In this document: positions 51,779 through 62,038 of the stretch, piece by piece | How positions within the stretch are numbered: position 1 is the stretch's first letter | Layout: each line of letters starts with the position of its first letter | Source: SIG299 sp051880375 | GTDB taxonomy: Bacteria > Bacillota > Clostridia > Lachnospirales > Lachnospiraceae | Length of the DNA: 64,000 bases | Assembly (NCBI GenBank): GCA_051880375.1 | Contig: JBJENV010000060.1 | Location: 1 to 64,000, forward strand | Reading direction: 5' to 3' | Translations under genes and position numbers: made by a program | Notes under the pieces: generated by a model | The model's database searches: none | Seen by the model: only the letters and a program-made list of their open reading frames with translations | Told to the model about the DNA's origin: nothing

Positions 51779-53707
51779 ATGAATAAAAACATAAAATTTT
51801 CCTTGGCATTATATGATTTTTTGATTTTCTTCTTAGTGGATGTCATTTTGTATGTTTTTTACCGAGGTGCGGGAGAACTTGACAAAAAGGGAGTGCTGTT
51901 TCAAAGTATATTGGCGATTGTGACGATTTTTGGAGCCAGATTCCTAGGAAAAATCTATCGGCAAATTTGGCGCTACGGTGGTATACAGTGCTACATAAAA
52001 CTATTGGTAGCAGATTCGGTCGCATTTTTTGCTTATCTTATTCTTGAGATGACGCTTCCAATTCAGCATATCGCTTTTGTAAAATTACTTGCATTCTGCT
52101 GTATGAATACATTAGGCGCTCTGGGAATTCGAATGGTTTACCGTTATGCGTACAAATGTGGAAGTCAGGATAATAGAACTGGAATGATTCTCCGGTGGCT
52201 ACTGAAGGTTTTTTCATTGGGAAAAGTCGTGACCGAACCTGATCCGAACAGCCAAAAAATAAAGATTGCTATTATCGGTGCTGGTGCTGTTGGTGTTGGC
52301 TTAGCAGAAGACTTGCTGAGTAACAAAAAGGCACAGTATGTGGCTAGATGCTTCATCGATAGTGATAAGAGCAAGATTGGCAGAGATATTCACGGAATCT
52401 CAGTCATGAGTGAAGATGAAGCTAGTCTGGAAGAATTGAAAAACCACCATATTCAGGAGGTGGTTTTCGCTGTTCCCAATATGGAGAGCAGCAGAAAGAT
52501 GGAACTATATGATTACTACCAAAAAGCCGGATTCCGGATAAAAGTCTTTGATTATCCAAGTATGGATGGAGTTGGGGATAGTCCTAGTAATGTCTCAGGA
52601 AGAAAACGACAACTACGTGAGTTTAATATTGAAGACCTTTTAATGAGAAAGCAAAAGGAGATCATCAATGATAGAGCAAGGACTTACTACAAAGATAAGG
52701 TAATCCTTATCACCGGTGGTGGCGGTTCTATTGGGTCAGAGCTATGCAGACAGCTTGCCAAGATGAACCCGAAGCAACTTGTTATCGTGGATATTTATGA
52801 AAACTGTGCATATGATGTTCAACAGAGCTTGAACTTCGCTTACAAAGGAGCACTGGATATAAAAGTTGAGATTGTAAGCATCACAAACAAAAAAGGACTT
52901 GCAAGGGTGTTCAGAGAGTATCATCCAGATATCTGTATTAACGCAGCGGCTCATAAGCATGTACCTCTTATGGAAAAGAACTGTGTAGAAGCGGTAGAGA
53001 ATAACGTTTTTGGAACATTAAATGTGATTCAGTGCTGTGAGGAACACGGTTGTAAGAGATTCATGATGGTCAGCACTGACAAGGCAGTCAATCCTACGAA
53101 TGTCATGGGTGCCACCAAGAGAATGTGCGAGATGATTATACAGGCTTACAGCACAAGAGGAAAGGTAAAGTGCAGTGCCACTCGGTTTGGAAATGTGCTG
53201 GGAAGTGCTGGATCAGTGATCCCGCTATTTAAGAGACAGATTCAAGCGGGAGGACCAGTTACAGTAACAGATAAGCGGATAATAAGATACTTCATGACAA
53301 TCCAAGAAGCTTCGCAATTAGTATTGATGAGTGGCGCAATGGCAGAGAACGGAGAATTGTTTGTACTTGATATGGGTAAGCCGGTTAGAATTTATGATCT
53401 GGCTGAGAATATGATTCGTCTGAGTGGCGTGGAAGGTATAGAGATTATTGAAACCGGGTTAAGGCCTGGAGAGAAGCTTTATGAGGAACTTCTGGTAAAG
53501 ACGGAAGAACTTGAAAAGACAGAGAACGACATGATTTTCATTGAAAGGGAAAATACAATCAGTATGGATGAACTTGAAGTGAAACTTGAAATGTTAAGAT
53601 TAGCCTGTGAGGCTGATGAGGATGATGAAGTAAGAGAAGCAATGAGAAAAGTTGTTCCGACTTTTAGAAGACCAGAAGAGGTTAATAGAAAAGTGGATAA
53701 TAATTGA
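51779..53707 (+). CDS. Nucleoside-diphosphate-sugar 4,6-dehydratase, CapD/PglF family
   Basis: Membrane-anchored SDR enzyme of 642 residues. Four N-terminal helices (~10-120) are followed by a first Rossmann unit (IAIIGAGAVGVGLAEDLL, ~162-180) and then the catalytic extended SDR domain: ITGGGGSIGSELCRQL (~312-327), INAAAHKHVPLMEKN, VSTDKAVNPTNVMGATKRM and ATRFGNVLGSAGSVIP. The Tyr of the usual YxxxK is Met in PglF-type enzymes, as here (VMGATK). It probably makes UDP-4-keto-6-deoxy-GlcNAc, the first step to diNAcBac- or FucNAc-type sugars. No strong RBS; AAAGATACAAAGG lies upstream. Confidence 0.9.
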   Translation: MNKNIKFSLALYDFLIFFLVDVILYVFYRGAGELDKKGVLFQSILAIVTIFGARFLGKIYRQIWRYGGIQCYIKLLVADSVAFFAYLILEMTLPIQHIAFVKLLAFCCMNTLGALGIRMVYRYAYKCGSQDNRTGMILRWLLKVFSLGKVVTEPDPNSQKIKIAIIGAGAVGVGLAEDLLSNKKAQYVARCFIDSDKSKIGRDIHGISVMSEDEASLEELKNHHIQEVVFAVPNMESSRKMELYDYYQKAGFRIKVFDYPSMDGVGDSPSNVSGRKRQLREFNIEDLLMRKQKEIINDRARTYYKDKVILITGGGGSIGSELCRQLAKMNPKQLVIVDIYENCAYDVQQSLNFAYKGALDIKVEIVSITNKKGLARVFREYHPDICINAAAHKHVPLMEKNCVEAVENNVFGTLNVIQCCEEHGCKRFMMVSTDKAVNPTNVMGATKRMCEMIIQAYSTRGKVKCSATRFGNVLGSAGSVIPLFKRQIQAGGPVTVTDKRIIRYFMTIQEASQLVLMSGAMAENGELFVLDMGKPVRIYDLAENMIRLSGVEGIEIIETGLRPGEKLYEELLVKTEELEKTENDMIFIERENTISMDELEVKLEMLRLACEADEDDEVREAMRKVVPTFRRPEEVNRKVDNN

Positions 53708-53729
53708 TGATAGTGTAAGGAGAAGAGAA

Positions 53730-54401
53730 GTGAATTATATAGTAGTAGTAGCGCACCCCGATGATGAAGTTTTGGGAGCAGGAGCAGCAATTCATAAATT
53801 GATTCAGGAAGGACATAGCGTAGCTGTAGCTATCATGGTCAGCAGGGCAGCAGCGAGAAAAGATTTATCCTGTACATTATCTGATGATGAAAGGAAAGCT
53901 CTTTCTATCGTTGGTGTGGAAAAAACATATCATGCAGATTTTCCGAATATCAAGATGAACACAGTACCTCATCTGGAGTTGGTACAGTTCATTGAGTCGT
54001 GTATTCAGGACTGGAATGCTGAGGCTATTATAACTCACCATCCATCAGATACAAACAACGATCATGTAATGACTTCTTATGCTGTACAAGCTGCATGCCG
54101 TTTATTCCAGAGAAGAGATAATCTTCCGGCACTGAAAGAACTTCTGTACATGGAAGTTCCTTCTTCAACTGAGTGGTCTTTTGATACCTCAGCTAATAGA
54201 TTTAACCCAAATTATTTCATTGAGATTGGAAAGGAAGGCGTGGAAATAAAGCTGAAAGCTCTTTCTGCCTATAAAGGAGTTATGAGATCTTATCCTCATC
54301 CCCGCTCGAATGAGGCACTTGAAGGTTTGGCTGCATACCGTGGAGCGCAGGCCGGATGTAACTATGCTGAAGCTTTTGAATGTGCATTTAAGAGGAGTTA
54401 G
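53730..54401 (+). CDS. PIG-L family N-acetylglucosamine deacetylase
   Basis: Protein of 223 residues starting at GTG, with TAAGGAG at the right distance. The zinc-binding motif AHPDDEVLGAG is near the N-terminus (~8-18), and HHPSDTNNDHVMT holds the second metal site. PIG-L enzymes deacetylate GlcNAc-linked substrates such as the GlcNAc-inositol of mycothiol or GlcNAc-malate of bacillithiol, leaving a free amine. In this locus a free amine would be available for the ATP-grasp ligase. Confidence 0.88.
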   Translation: MNYIVVVAHPDDEVLGAGAAIHKLIQEGHSVAVAIMVSRAAARKDLSCTLSDDERKALSIVGVEKTYHADFPNIKMNTVPHLELVQFIESCIQDWNAEAIITHHPSDTNNDHVMTSYAVQAACRLFQRRDNLPALKELLYMEVPSSTEWSFDTSANRFNPNYFIEIGKEGVEIKLKALSAYKGVMRSYPHPRSNEALEGLAAYRGAQAGCNYAEAFECAFKRS

Positions 54402-54412
54402 GAGTATTTAGA

Positions 54413-55669
54413 ATGAATTGTAGGATAGATGAATTAAAGGTAAAGGAATTAATAACGGAATATGGTTCTCCACTATACATTTTCCATGCTGAAGAGTTTG
54501 AAGATAATTATTTAAGCCTTCTTAAGTCAATTAGAAAAATTTATCCAAAATACGATATAGCCTATTCATATAAGACAAACTATACGCCAATGATTTGTAA
54601 GCAAGTAAAGGAACTTGGAGGATTGGCAGAAGTAGTTTCCGAAATGGAATATGATCTTGCAAAAAAGATTGGATATACAAATGACAAAATTGTTTATAAC
54701 GGACCTGTTAAGGGCGAAGGACTTTTTGACCATCTTATGCATGGTGGGGTGGCAAATATAGATAATCTTGATGAAATGCAGTCAGTAGTAGAGTTTGCAA
54801 AAAGAAATTCCAAGATGAATATACGCATTGCTTTTAGAGTCAATATTGATATAGATCAAGGATTCATATCAAGATTTGGAATCGATGCATATGAAGATGT
54901 AGATAAAGATAAAAATTCAGAAATAGATAAAGCATTCACTATGATTGATAAGCAAGAAAATATTAGTGTTGTTGGTATTCACTGCCATGTTGGAAAATCG
55001 AGAAACATTGATGCTTGGAAGAATCGAATCAGAATCATGTTTAAGCTTATTGACAGATACTTCAAAATCACACCGGAGTTTATAGATTTAGGCAGTGGTA
55101 TGAATTCTGTCATGGAACCAGAGCTTGCTTGTCAATTCGGAGGTCATATACCTACATTTAATGAATATGCAGATGTTGTAGCAACAGCAATGAATGAAAA
55201 ATATGGTCATCTTCCTTTTAATAGTCAGCCTTGGTTATATACTGAACCGGGTACAACTCTTATTTCGGGTTGCATGTCCTTCTTAGGTACTGTAAAAAGC
55301 ATTAAAAATGTAAAGAAAAAGACATATGTAACTTTTGATTGCAGTGGTGGAAATATGGGAGACATTTGTCATCTTAAGAACCTGCCAATCAGCATTTACC
55401 ATAATGGTGGAGAATTGAATAAAATCAGTGATGGAACTTTTGTCGGGTATACATGCCTTGAACATGATCACATGTATGATGGCTTTAATGGCGAACTTGC
55501 TGTAGGTGATATTATTCAGTTTAGAAATATAGGAAGTTATAGCAACGTGTTTAAGCCGCCTTTTATTCTTCCTAACTGCGCAATGGTTCAAATCACTAAA
55601 GAAGGAGATGTTGAATTAATCAAGCATAAGGAAACCTTTGATGACATTTTCCACACATATGTATTTTAA
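54413..55669 (+). CDS. PLP-dependent decarboxylase/racemase-like protein (fold type III)
   Basis: Protein of 418 residues. The N-terminal alanine-racemase-like barrel has the PLP-lysine region AYSYKTNYTP (Lys60 in the YSYKTN motif), GGLAEVVSEMEYDLA and GIHCHVG near 196-202. A C-terminal beta domain with TEPGTTL and the CLEHDHMY segment follows. It resembles diaminopimelate/ornithine/carboxynorspermidine decarboxylases, but many homologues in biosynthetic loci are racemases or have unknown substrates. Adjacent to the ATP-grasp gene. Confidence 0.8.
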   Translation: MNCRIDELKVKELITEYGSPLYIFHAEEFEDNYLSLLKSIRKIYPKYDIAYSYKTNYTPMICKQVKELGGLAEVVSEMEYDLAKKIGYTNDKIVYNGPVKGEGLFDHLMHGGVANIDNLDEMQSVVEFAKRNSKMNIRIAFRVNIDIDQGFISRFGIDAYEDVDKDKNSEIDKAFTMIDKQENISVVGIHCHVGKSRNIDAWKNRIRIMFKLIDRYFKITPEFIDLGSGMNSVMEPELACQFGGHIPTFNEYADVVATAMNEKYGHLPFNSQPWLYTEPGTTLISGCMSFLGTVKSIKNVKKKTYVTFDCSGGNMGDICHLKNLPISIYHNGGELNKISDGTFVGYTCLEHDHMYDGFNGELAVGDIIQFRNIGSYSNVFKPPFILPNCAMVQITKEGDVELIKHKETFDDIFHTYVF

Positions 55670-55680
55670 GGAGGCATGAG

Positions 55681-56721
55681 ATGAGAGATTTAACTGTATT
55701 AGTATCAGCTTGTGGTGCTCAGTTTATGCCGGGACTTGCTGATTGTTTAAAACAAAATGGTGAGAGAAATATAAGGATAATCGGTGTAGATATGGGGGCA
55801 GATAAGACTATTTTACAAATGGTTGATGCTTTTTACCAAGTACCAAGAGCAACAGATTCTACATATGTAGATAGACTTTTGGAAATCTGTAAACGTGAAA
55901 AAGTTGATGTTGTAATGCCTTTTATGTCTGCAGAGTTAATACCACTTATTGACAGAAAGGCAGAGTTTGAAGATATAGACACAAAGGTATCCGTTTCTGA
56001 TAGAAGAAGCGTTGAGATAACAAATAATAAATATAGATTTTATGAATTCCTAAAAGAAAACAATTTGCCTGTACCAAAGTTTTGTGTAATTAAGAAAGCT
56101 GATGACTTAGTAAAAGCCTGTGAGGTTTGCGGATATCCTGATCATGCTGTGTGTATTAAGGCTACTGAATTAAGTGGTAGCCGTGGTATCAGGATCGTTA
56201 AGCCAGGAGTATCGCGTTATGATTTACTTTTCGGGGAAAAACCAAATTCTTTCTATACAACAATGGAGGAATTGCAGGAAACATTAAAAGAGAAAAAAAC
56301 AATACCAGAAATGATGGCAATGGAATATCTTCCCGGGATGGAAGGTTCGGTAGATTTACTGGCGGAAAATGGGAAAATTCTCTATATGGCATATAGAGAA
56401 AGTACGGTAAATCTGCACAGTATTCCTCAGGCGGGAGAATTGAAAGATAATTCTGAGGCGTATGAAATCGCAGAAAAAGTTATAGCAGCTTTGAAATTGA
56501 CTGGAAATGCTGATTTAGATTTTAAAAATGATGCGGATGGACATCCGGTTTTGTTGGAGATTAATCCTAGAATTGCTGCAACAATGAAAATATTTAAAGA
56601 AGGCGGATTAAATCTTCCATATCTAAGAATTAAACACTTGTTGGGAGAAAAACTTCCGGAAGTCAAGATTAATTATGGAATCAAGATGAAGAGAAGATAT
56701 CTTGAAATGTTTTCAATTTAG
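55681..56721 (+). CDS. ATP-grasp ligase (CPSase-like), first copy
   Basis: Protein of 346 residues. The N-terminal Rossmann-like pre-ATP domain starts LTVLVSACGAQFMPGLADCL, and the ATP-grasp core includes AVCIKATELSGSRGIRIVKP and the Mg-binding LLEINPRIAATM. Proteins of this group join a carboxylate to an amine, thiol or hydroxyl through an acyl phosphate. Its position between a PLP enzyme and a PIG-L deacetylase suggests amide formation on the glycan or its nucleotide-sugar precursor; this is inference. AAGGAGG precedes the ATG. Confidence 0.85.
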   Translation: MRDLTVLVSACGAQFMPGLADCLKQNGERNIRIIGVDMGADKTILQMVDAFYQVPRATDSTYVDRLLEICKREKVDVVMPFMSAELIPLIDRKAEFEDIDTKVSVSDRRSVEITNNKYRFYEFLKENNLPVPKFCVIKKADDLVKACEVCGYPDHAVCIKATELSGSRGIRIVKPGVSRYDLLFGEKPNSFYTTMEELQETLKEKKTIPEMMAMEYLPGMEGSVDLLAENGKILYMAYRESTVNLHSIPQAGELKDNSEAYEIAEKVIAALKLTGNADLDFKNDADGHPVLLEINPRIAATMKIFKEGGLNLPYLRIKHLLGEKLPEVKINYGIKMKRRYLEMFSI

Positions 56722-56792
56722 TATGCTATTTATTGGAGAATTTGTGAGTAATTATGAAATGTTAAATCTATTAAAAATGGAGAGTTTAACGG

Positions 56793-57293
56793 ATGCAGGA
56801 TAAAAAACTGTTAATAATTGGAGCTGGTCAGCATGGAAGCGTTGTAAAAGAAATCGCGGAAGAGATAGGATGTTATGGTCAGATTGACTTTTTGGATGAT
56901 CATAATTGTAAAGCTATAGGAACATTGGATGACTATAAAAAGTATATAAATAAATATACATCAGCATTTGTGGCACTAGGTGATTATAGTTTGCGGAAGA
57001 AATGGTTGAATATATTTGCAAATGAACAAATTGAAATTGTGTCAATAATATCACCAAAATCATATATCAGTAAATCAGCTACTATTGAAAAAGGCACAGT
57101 TATAGAGCCGGGCTGCATTGTAAATACAGAATCATATGTTGGGTATGGTTGTATTTTAGGGATAGGCTGTTTGGTTGATCATAACTGTACGATAGAAGAT
57201 GGCGTATATCTAAAATCTGGTGTGGTCATAGAACCATCTACAACAATAAAAAGTGGTAGTGTTATAAGTTTATGTGAGGGTATATCAAAATGA
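56793..57293 (+). CDS. PglD/NeuD-type sugar O/N-acetyltransferase
   Basis: Protein of 166 residues. The N-terminal Rossmann domain (LLIIGAGQHGSVVKEIAEEI) is followed by a left-handed beta-helix with hexapeptide-like repeats (SKSATIEKGTVIEPGCIVN, GYGCILGIGCLVDHNCTI). It is slightly shorter than the usual ~200 residues because the C-terminal coils after GSVISLCEG are missing. With the CapD/PglF-type enzyme it could acetylate an amino-sugar. It overlaps the next gene by 4 bp. Confidence 0.8.
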   Translation: MQDKKLLIIGAGQHGSVVKEIAEEIGCYGQIDFLDDHNCKAIGTLDDYKKYINKYTSAFVALGDYSLRKKWLNIFANEQIEIVSIISPKSYISKSATIEKGTVIEPGCIVNTESYVGYGCILGIGCLVDHNCTIEDGVYLKSGVVIEPSTTIKSGSVISLCEGISK

Positions 57294-58372
57294 AAAATAT
57301 AATGATTATTAGATCAAATGTTAATTGTGGTGGTCCGGGTTCATTGATTTTATCTACAATTCGGGAGTTGCTCAAGCGAAATTATCATGTTGTTTTAGTT
57401 TGCGGAGGTGGAGATAAAGTAGACGAAATTAGAGAACTAGGAATTACTTGTTATATTGAAAAGTGTTTGAAGGTTGATAGTAGAAAAATTATCGCATCTT
57501 TTTCACTCATAAGGCGACTAAAACAGATACTTATTAAAGAAAATATTGAATATGTTTATGGATTTAATTCAGCTGCAACATTAATGGCATACATTGCAGG
57601 TAAATGTACAGGGAAAAAAATCAATTATTTAAATGTACTTTTAGGAAACGGTAAGTATTGGTTTCATAAGATGATGCCATTTAAGCACATATGTATGTCT
57701 GAAGAACACAAGAAAGAACTTGTTGAAAATGGAATACGCCCGAACAACATTATAGTTAATTATCCATCCACACTTGATGAGGAAGTCTTTAAGGAAAATG
57801 TCACAGGAAAGTTTAGAGATTCTCTCAATTTGTCAGAAGAAGATATTTTAATTGGAACTGTAATGAACGGTTTCAAAGGAAATAAAAAAATGATGGATAT
57901 CGTAAAAAATACTATTGAGAATCATAGCAATGTGCAGTTTGTTTTTGTTGGAAATACAGATAGATACCTTATATATAAGAATGAACTATCAGGATTTTCG
58001 TTTCAGAACAAAGTTCATTTTTTAGGAGTGCGAAATGATATACCAGATATTATGGATGGAATAGATATTCTTTTGCACATTTTAGACGATGATGAGGGAA
58101 TCGAAACATTTGGAATGGTGCTTACAGAGGCTATGATTATGAAATCAGCAGTAATAGCTTCTGATAATGGAGGAATGAAAGAAATTGTGAAGAATAATGT
58201 TACAGGATATTTGGTTCATAATAATGAAGAATTAAAGGACAGTATTGAAAAACTTGTATCTGATAAGAATTTAAGAGAAGAAATGGGAAAAGCAGGTCAA
58301 CAAAGAGCTCGAGAATTATTTACAATACAAAGGCATGTAGATATTCTGGAGAAACTGCTTAGTCACAATTAA
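57290..58372 (+). CDS. Glycosyltransferase family 4
   Basis: GT-B glycosyltransferase of 360 residues with no membrane helix. The N-terminal Rossmann half carries NVNCGGPGSLIL. The C-terminal donor-binding half has LIGTVMNGFKGNKKM, DILLHILDDDEGIETFGMVL (the E-x7-E-like signature) and AVIASDNGGMKEIV. It adds a sugar to the lipid-linked repeat unit. The donor and acceptor are unknown. Confidence 0.88.
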   Translation: MKNIMIIRSNVNCGGPGSLILSTIRELLKRNYHVVLVCGGGDKVDEIRELGITCYIEKCLKVDSRKIIASFSLIRRLKQILIKENIEYVYGFNSAATLMAYIAGKCTGKKINYLNVLLGNGKYWFHKMMPFKHICMSEEHKKELVENGIRPNNIIVNYPSTLDEEVFKENVTGKFRDSLNLSEEDILIGTVMNGFKGNKKMMDIVKNTIENHSNVQFVFVGNTDRYLIYKNELSGFSFQNKVHFLGVRNDIPDIMDGIDILLHILDDDEGIETFGMVLTEAMIMKSAVIASDNGGMKEIVKNNVTGYLVHNNEELKDSIEKLVSDKNLREEMGKAGQQRARELFTIQRHVDILEKLLSHN

Positions 58373-58389
58373 TTAAAGTATAGGATAAT

Positions 58390-59901
58390 ATGCAGAAAAA
58401 GAACTTTTTAAGAACAGCAAGTATCATAACTACAATTACACTAATATCGAAGTTGTTTGGTTTTATAAGAGAATTAGTCATAGCCTATTTTTTTGGAACA
58501 TCAACTACTGTAGATATATATGTTATGGCAATTAATATACCAACTATTCTACTTGGATTTTTAACTTGTGTTGGTATGGCCTATACCCCTGTTTTCACAG
58601 AGATTAAATTAAAAAAAAGTATACATAAAGCAATAGGATTTACAAATGTTTTGATTTTAATCGTATTTGGAATAAGTATGCTTTTTGTATTATTTGGAAG
58701 TATATTTTCCATGCCGTTAGTCAATATTCTTGCCCCGGGATTTTCGGTAGAAATGAAAGGATTGACTGCAGTATATCTAAAGATTTCTTTGTGGAATATA
58801 CCAGTAACAGCAATACTAAATATATGGATATGCTATTTGCAATGTAATGAAAAATATGAAATCGCTTCATTATGTATGTTGACACATAGTAGTGTACAGA
58901 TAGCATTTACTATATTGGCAGGAATGCTAAATGCATCATTTTTAGTATGGGGCTATCTGTGGGCGAATGTAGTTTATATGATAGTGGTTTTTATAGCATC
59001 AAGTAGGAATAAATATATAGTAAAAGATATTTTTTTTGACAAACAATATCTTTTGGGTTTGAGTAAGTTATTATTGCCAATATTTTTAAGCAGTATGTTA
59101 ACTCAAATCAATGGATATGTTGATAAGTTTTTTGCTTCAACATTACCTGAAGGCTCTATAGCATCCTTGAATTATGCAAATACAATAAGAACATTTATTA
59201 TTATGATGCTGAATACAGGGTTGACTACTATTCTATATCCAACATTATCAAAATATATGGTTGAAGAAAATATTGATAAAGCGAAGCACGTAATATGGAA
59301 GTCGGTGAGGTATTCAGTATTTGTGTTTATACCGGTAACAATTGGGGTTTTTGTTGTTTCTAATAATATTATTTCGGTTCTATTTGGTAGGGGGAACTTT
59401 GGAGATGACTCAATAACGAATACTTCATTAGCATTGTCAATGTATGTAATAGGAATTACGGCAGTCGGCATTCGTGACATTATGAGTAACTTTTATTATT
59501 CTGTTAAGGATTCAAAATTTGCATTTTGGGTTAGTTCTTTAACTATTGGCATAAATATAGTTTTTAATTTCTTGTTAGTAAAACATATGGGAATGGCAGG
59601 ATTAGCATTAGGAACAAGTCTGTCAGCTATATTAGCAATGCCTTTTTATTTTACAAAACTGAAAAAATATATTGGAACTAGAGATAAAAATGATATGAAC
59701 TTGATATATGTAATAAAAATAATTGTAGCAAGTAGTATTATGGGGCTGGTAGTTTTTGGTTTAGGGCTATTGCCTATATCTCGAATTCCATTACTCATAA
59801 TTCAAGTTTTTTCTGGAATATTGATTTATTTTTTAATATGTCTATTCATGAAAATAGATGAAATAAATATTATTTTTAATTATTTAATAAGGCGGAAGTA
59901 A
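58390..59901 (+). CDS. MurJ/MviN-type lipid-linked precursor flippase
   Basis: Membrane protein of 503 residues with ~13-14 helices. The N-terminal signature TLISKLFGFIRELVIAYFFG and the internal ANTIRTFIIMMLNTGLTTILYPTLS and VLFGRGNFGDDSITNTSLAL are typical of MurJ. In this locus it probably moves the lipid-linked glycan unit rather than lipid II. Start at 58390 has a weak AGGATAAT. The composition is clearly AT-rich. Confidence 0.88.
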   Translation: MQKKNFLRTASIITTITLISKLFGFIRELVIAYFFGTSTTVDIYVMAINIPTILLGFLTCVGMAYTPVFTEIKLKKSIHKAIGFTNVLILIVFGISMLFVLFGSIFSMPLVNILAPGFSVEMKGLTAVYLKISLWNIPVTAILNIWICYLQCNEKYEIASLCMLTHSSVQIAFTILAGMLNASFLVWGYLWANVVYMIVVFIASSRNKYIVKDIFFDKQYLLGLSKLLLPIFLSSMLTQINGYVDKFFASTLPEGSIASLNYANTIRTFIIMMLNTGLTTILYPTLSKYMVEENIDKAKHVIWKSVRYSVFVFIPVTIGVFVVSNNIISVLFGRGNFGDDSITNTSLALSMYVIGITAVGIRDIMSNFYYSVKDSKFAFWVSSLTIGINIVFNFLLVKHMGMAGLALGTSLSAILAMPFYFTKLKKYIGTRDKNDMNLIYVIKIIVASSIMGLVVFGLGLLPISRIPLLIIQVFSGILIYFLICLFMKIDEINIIFNYLIRRK

Positions 59902-59904
59902 GAA

Positions 59905-61227
59905 TTGGGAAAAGAAATTAAGCAAAGTTCGCTTCAAGGAATATTAACAAAAATATTGCTAATTGCGATAGCGTATATCGTAATGATAATAACAAATAAC
60001 TCATATAGTGGATTTGTATTTATAGCAATATATCTTATCGGAAGTATTCTTCTTAGTCCAGAAGAATTGTTTGAGATATACATAATTTGTATGTTTATGA
60101 ATTATCCTATTGTTAATGCTGTAAGTATATGGATAATAATATTGTTATTTTTGGTGAGACCACATAAGAAGATTCATATTTATTTACGGAGCACATTAGG
60201 ATTTTCAGTCATATTTTTATTGGCGGTTGTATTAACGACGTTAACAGCTGAGAATATGTTGTTGGCAGTTAATGAAATATATACGTGGATATATGTCATA
60301 GGAATAATAGTATGTTGCAATATGTGTAGCAAGATAGAACGGATTATCACTTCTATAAAAACAGCAGGCATAGTATTGGCAATTATATATGTGGCAGATT
60401 TTCTAGGGGCTTCAATAACTGGAGTGATTAATGAATGGAATTTCTTCAGAATTCCTGATTACAACTATAGTGCACTTGTTATGTTCTGCTCATTAGCTAT
60501 TCTTCGTTATATAAGGACGAGAATTACTCCGGTATCTATAGTTGAAGAAATTATTCTTCTTGCGGGAGTTGTTGCAACGAACTCACGAGGAGTTCTGGTG
60601 TTTGTAATCGTATACTATGTAGTTATGTTTTTCCAAAGCATAAAAAGAATTAATTTGAGCAAAATGATTATTTTTTCACTTGTTTTGTGCATGGGTGTTT
60701 TTATAGTAACACGTTCGGAATTTTTCCAATATGGAATACAGCAATTATCCACAATTACGAAATCTGATCATTATTCAAATTATATTCGTTGGGAACTATA
60801 TGGGAAAATAATAAAAGACATGGTTCCAAAACATTGGCTTTTTGGAGTTGGACCTAATAATTTTAAGACGGAATATATTAAGTATTTTCAGATTTCCTTC
60901 AGTGCTAATCATGCGCATAATGTATATCTTCAAATATTGACTGAAGAGGGTGTCATTGGATTAGTTGTACTTGTTTTCTATATGATATGTTTGGCAAAAA
61001 GTTTGGTAAAAAGTTTATCGATAAAAGCTAATATTAAGTTTATGAATATGATTTTGTTTATTGTTATGACATATGCAGCTTACGGAATGCTTGAATATGT
61101 GTTGGGGGATAGTAGGAGTCTGAGTCTGCTATTAATGATAATTACACTTTATGAAATTGAATTGCGTAAATTTCGGAACGGAAAGGAATCTGCTCTAGAT
61201 AATTTGGAGGTAATAAAAAATGCTTGA
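59905..61227 (+). CDS. O-antigen ligase/polymerase-like (Wzy/WaaL) membrane protein
   Basis: Membrane protein of 440 residues with about 10-12 helices. It contains the periplasmic-type loop DMVPKHWLFGVGPNNF followed by ANHAHNVYLQILTEEGVIG, the Wzy_C (O-antigen ligase) signature with the conserved His. It starts at TTG with GGCGGAAG upstream, 3 bp after the flippase stop. It polymerises repeat units or transfers the glycan to its acceptor. It overlaps the next gene by 8 bp. Confidence 0.85.
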   Translation: MGKEIKQSSLQGILTKILLIAIAYIVMIITNNSYSGFVFIAIYLIGSILLSPEELFEIYIICMFMNYPIVNAVSIWIIILLFLVRPHKKIHIYLRSTLGFSVIFLLAVVLTTLTAENMLLAVNEIYTWIYVIGIIVCCNMCSKIERIITSIKTAGIVLAIIYVADFLGASITGVINEWNFFRIPDYNYSALVMFCSLAILRYIRTRITPVSIVEEIILLAGVVATNSRGVLVFVIVYYVVMFFQSIKRINLSKMIIFSLVLCMGVFIVTRSEFFQYGIQQLSTITKSDHYSNYIRWELYGKIIKDMVPKHWLFGVGPNNFKTEYIKYFQISFSANHAHNVYLQILTEEGVIGLVVLVFYMICLAKSLVKSLSIKANIKFMNMILFIVMTYAAYGMLEYVLGDSRSLSLLLMIITLYEIELRKFRNGKESALDNLEVIKNA

Positions 61228-62032
61228 TTTAATGTTTATTACAAATGAGCCTAGAATTGCTGAATATGCAGAAAAAGCTGGAGTGGGAAGGATTTTTGTT
61301 GATTTAGAATCTTTAGGTAAAAAAGAAAGGCAGAAAAATAGGGATACATATATATCGAATCATAAACTTGAGGATATAAGTATCATTAAGAATGCTGTAA
61401 ATAGTGTACCGGTTATGGTAAGGGTAAACCCCATAAATCCTAATAGTAGTAATGAAATTGAAGAGTGTATTCGCAGGGGTGCAGATATTTTGATGCTGCC
61501 CATGTTTACTACGGTTGAGGAAGTCCGCATTTTTACCAATATAATCAATGGAAGGGCAAGAGTTTGCTTACTTTTAGAAACACCTCAGGCTTTGGTACGA
61601 ATTCATGATATCGTTAAAAGTTCAGGTGTGGATGAAATTCATGTTGGATTAAATGATTTACATTTGGGAATGAAACTTGATTTTATGTTCGAATTACTTA
61701 GTGGTGGAATAGTAGACTATATTGCAGATACGGTTAAGAATAATAATATAAAGTTCGGATTTGGTGGAATTGCTAAACTTGGCCAAGGAATTGTTCCGGC
61801 AGAGTTGATTTTGGGGGAACATTACAGAATTGGTTCCGAGATGACAATACTGTCAAGAACATTTAGAAAAGATGCAGATACTTTTGATGCTTTAAATAAA
61901 GAAATTCAAAAGATTAAATTATTTGAGAAAAATATAATTGATAGTTGGGATAATGATAGGTTTACTCAGAACAGAAAATGTTTAGAAAACCAGATTAAGG
62001 GATATTTAAATGAATTATCGAAAGGCAGGTAG
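61220..62032 (+). CDS. HpcH/HpaI aldolase / citrate-lyase beta-like protein
   Basis: Protein of 270 residues with the TIM-barrel layout of the family. It has VRVNPINPNSSNEIEECIRRGADILMLPM, LLLETPQALVRIHD (metal-binding Glu) and HVGLNDLHLGM. Members cleave or form C-C bonds of hydroxy-acyl compounds with pyruvate or acyl-CoA-like units. In a polysaccharide locus it could make an unusual hydroxy- or keto-acid substituent, but no substrate can be read. TTGGAGG precedes the ATG. Confidence 0.75.
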   Translation: MLDLMFITNEPRIAEYAEKAGVGRIFVDLESLGKKERQKNRDTYISNHKLEDISIIKNAVNSVPVMVRVNPINPNSSNEIEECIRRGADILMLPMFTTVEEVRIFTNIINGRARVCLLLETPQALVRIHDIVKSSGVDEIHVGLNDLHLGMKLDFMFELLSGGIVDYIADTVKNNNIKFGFGGIAKLGQGIVPAELILGEHYRIGSEMTILSRTFRKDADTFDALNKEIQKIKLFEKNIIDSWDNDRFTQNRKCLENQIKGYLNELSKGR

Positions 62033-62038
62033 TGAGAT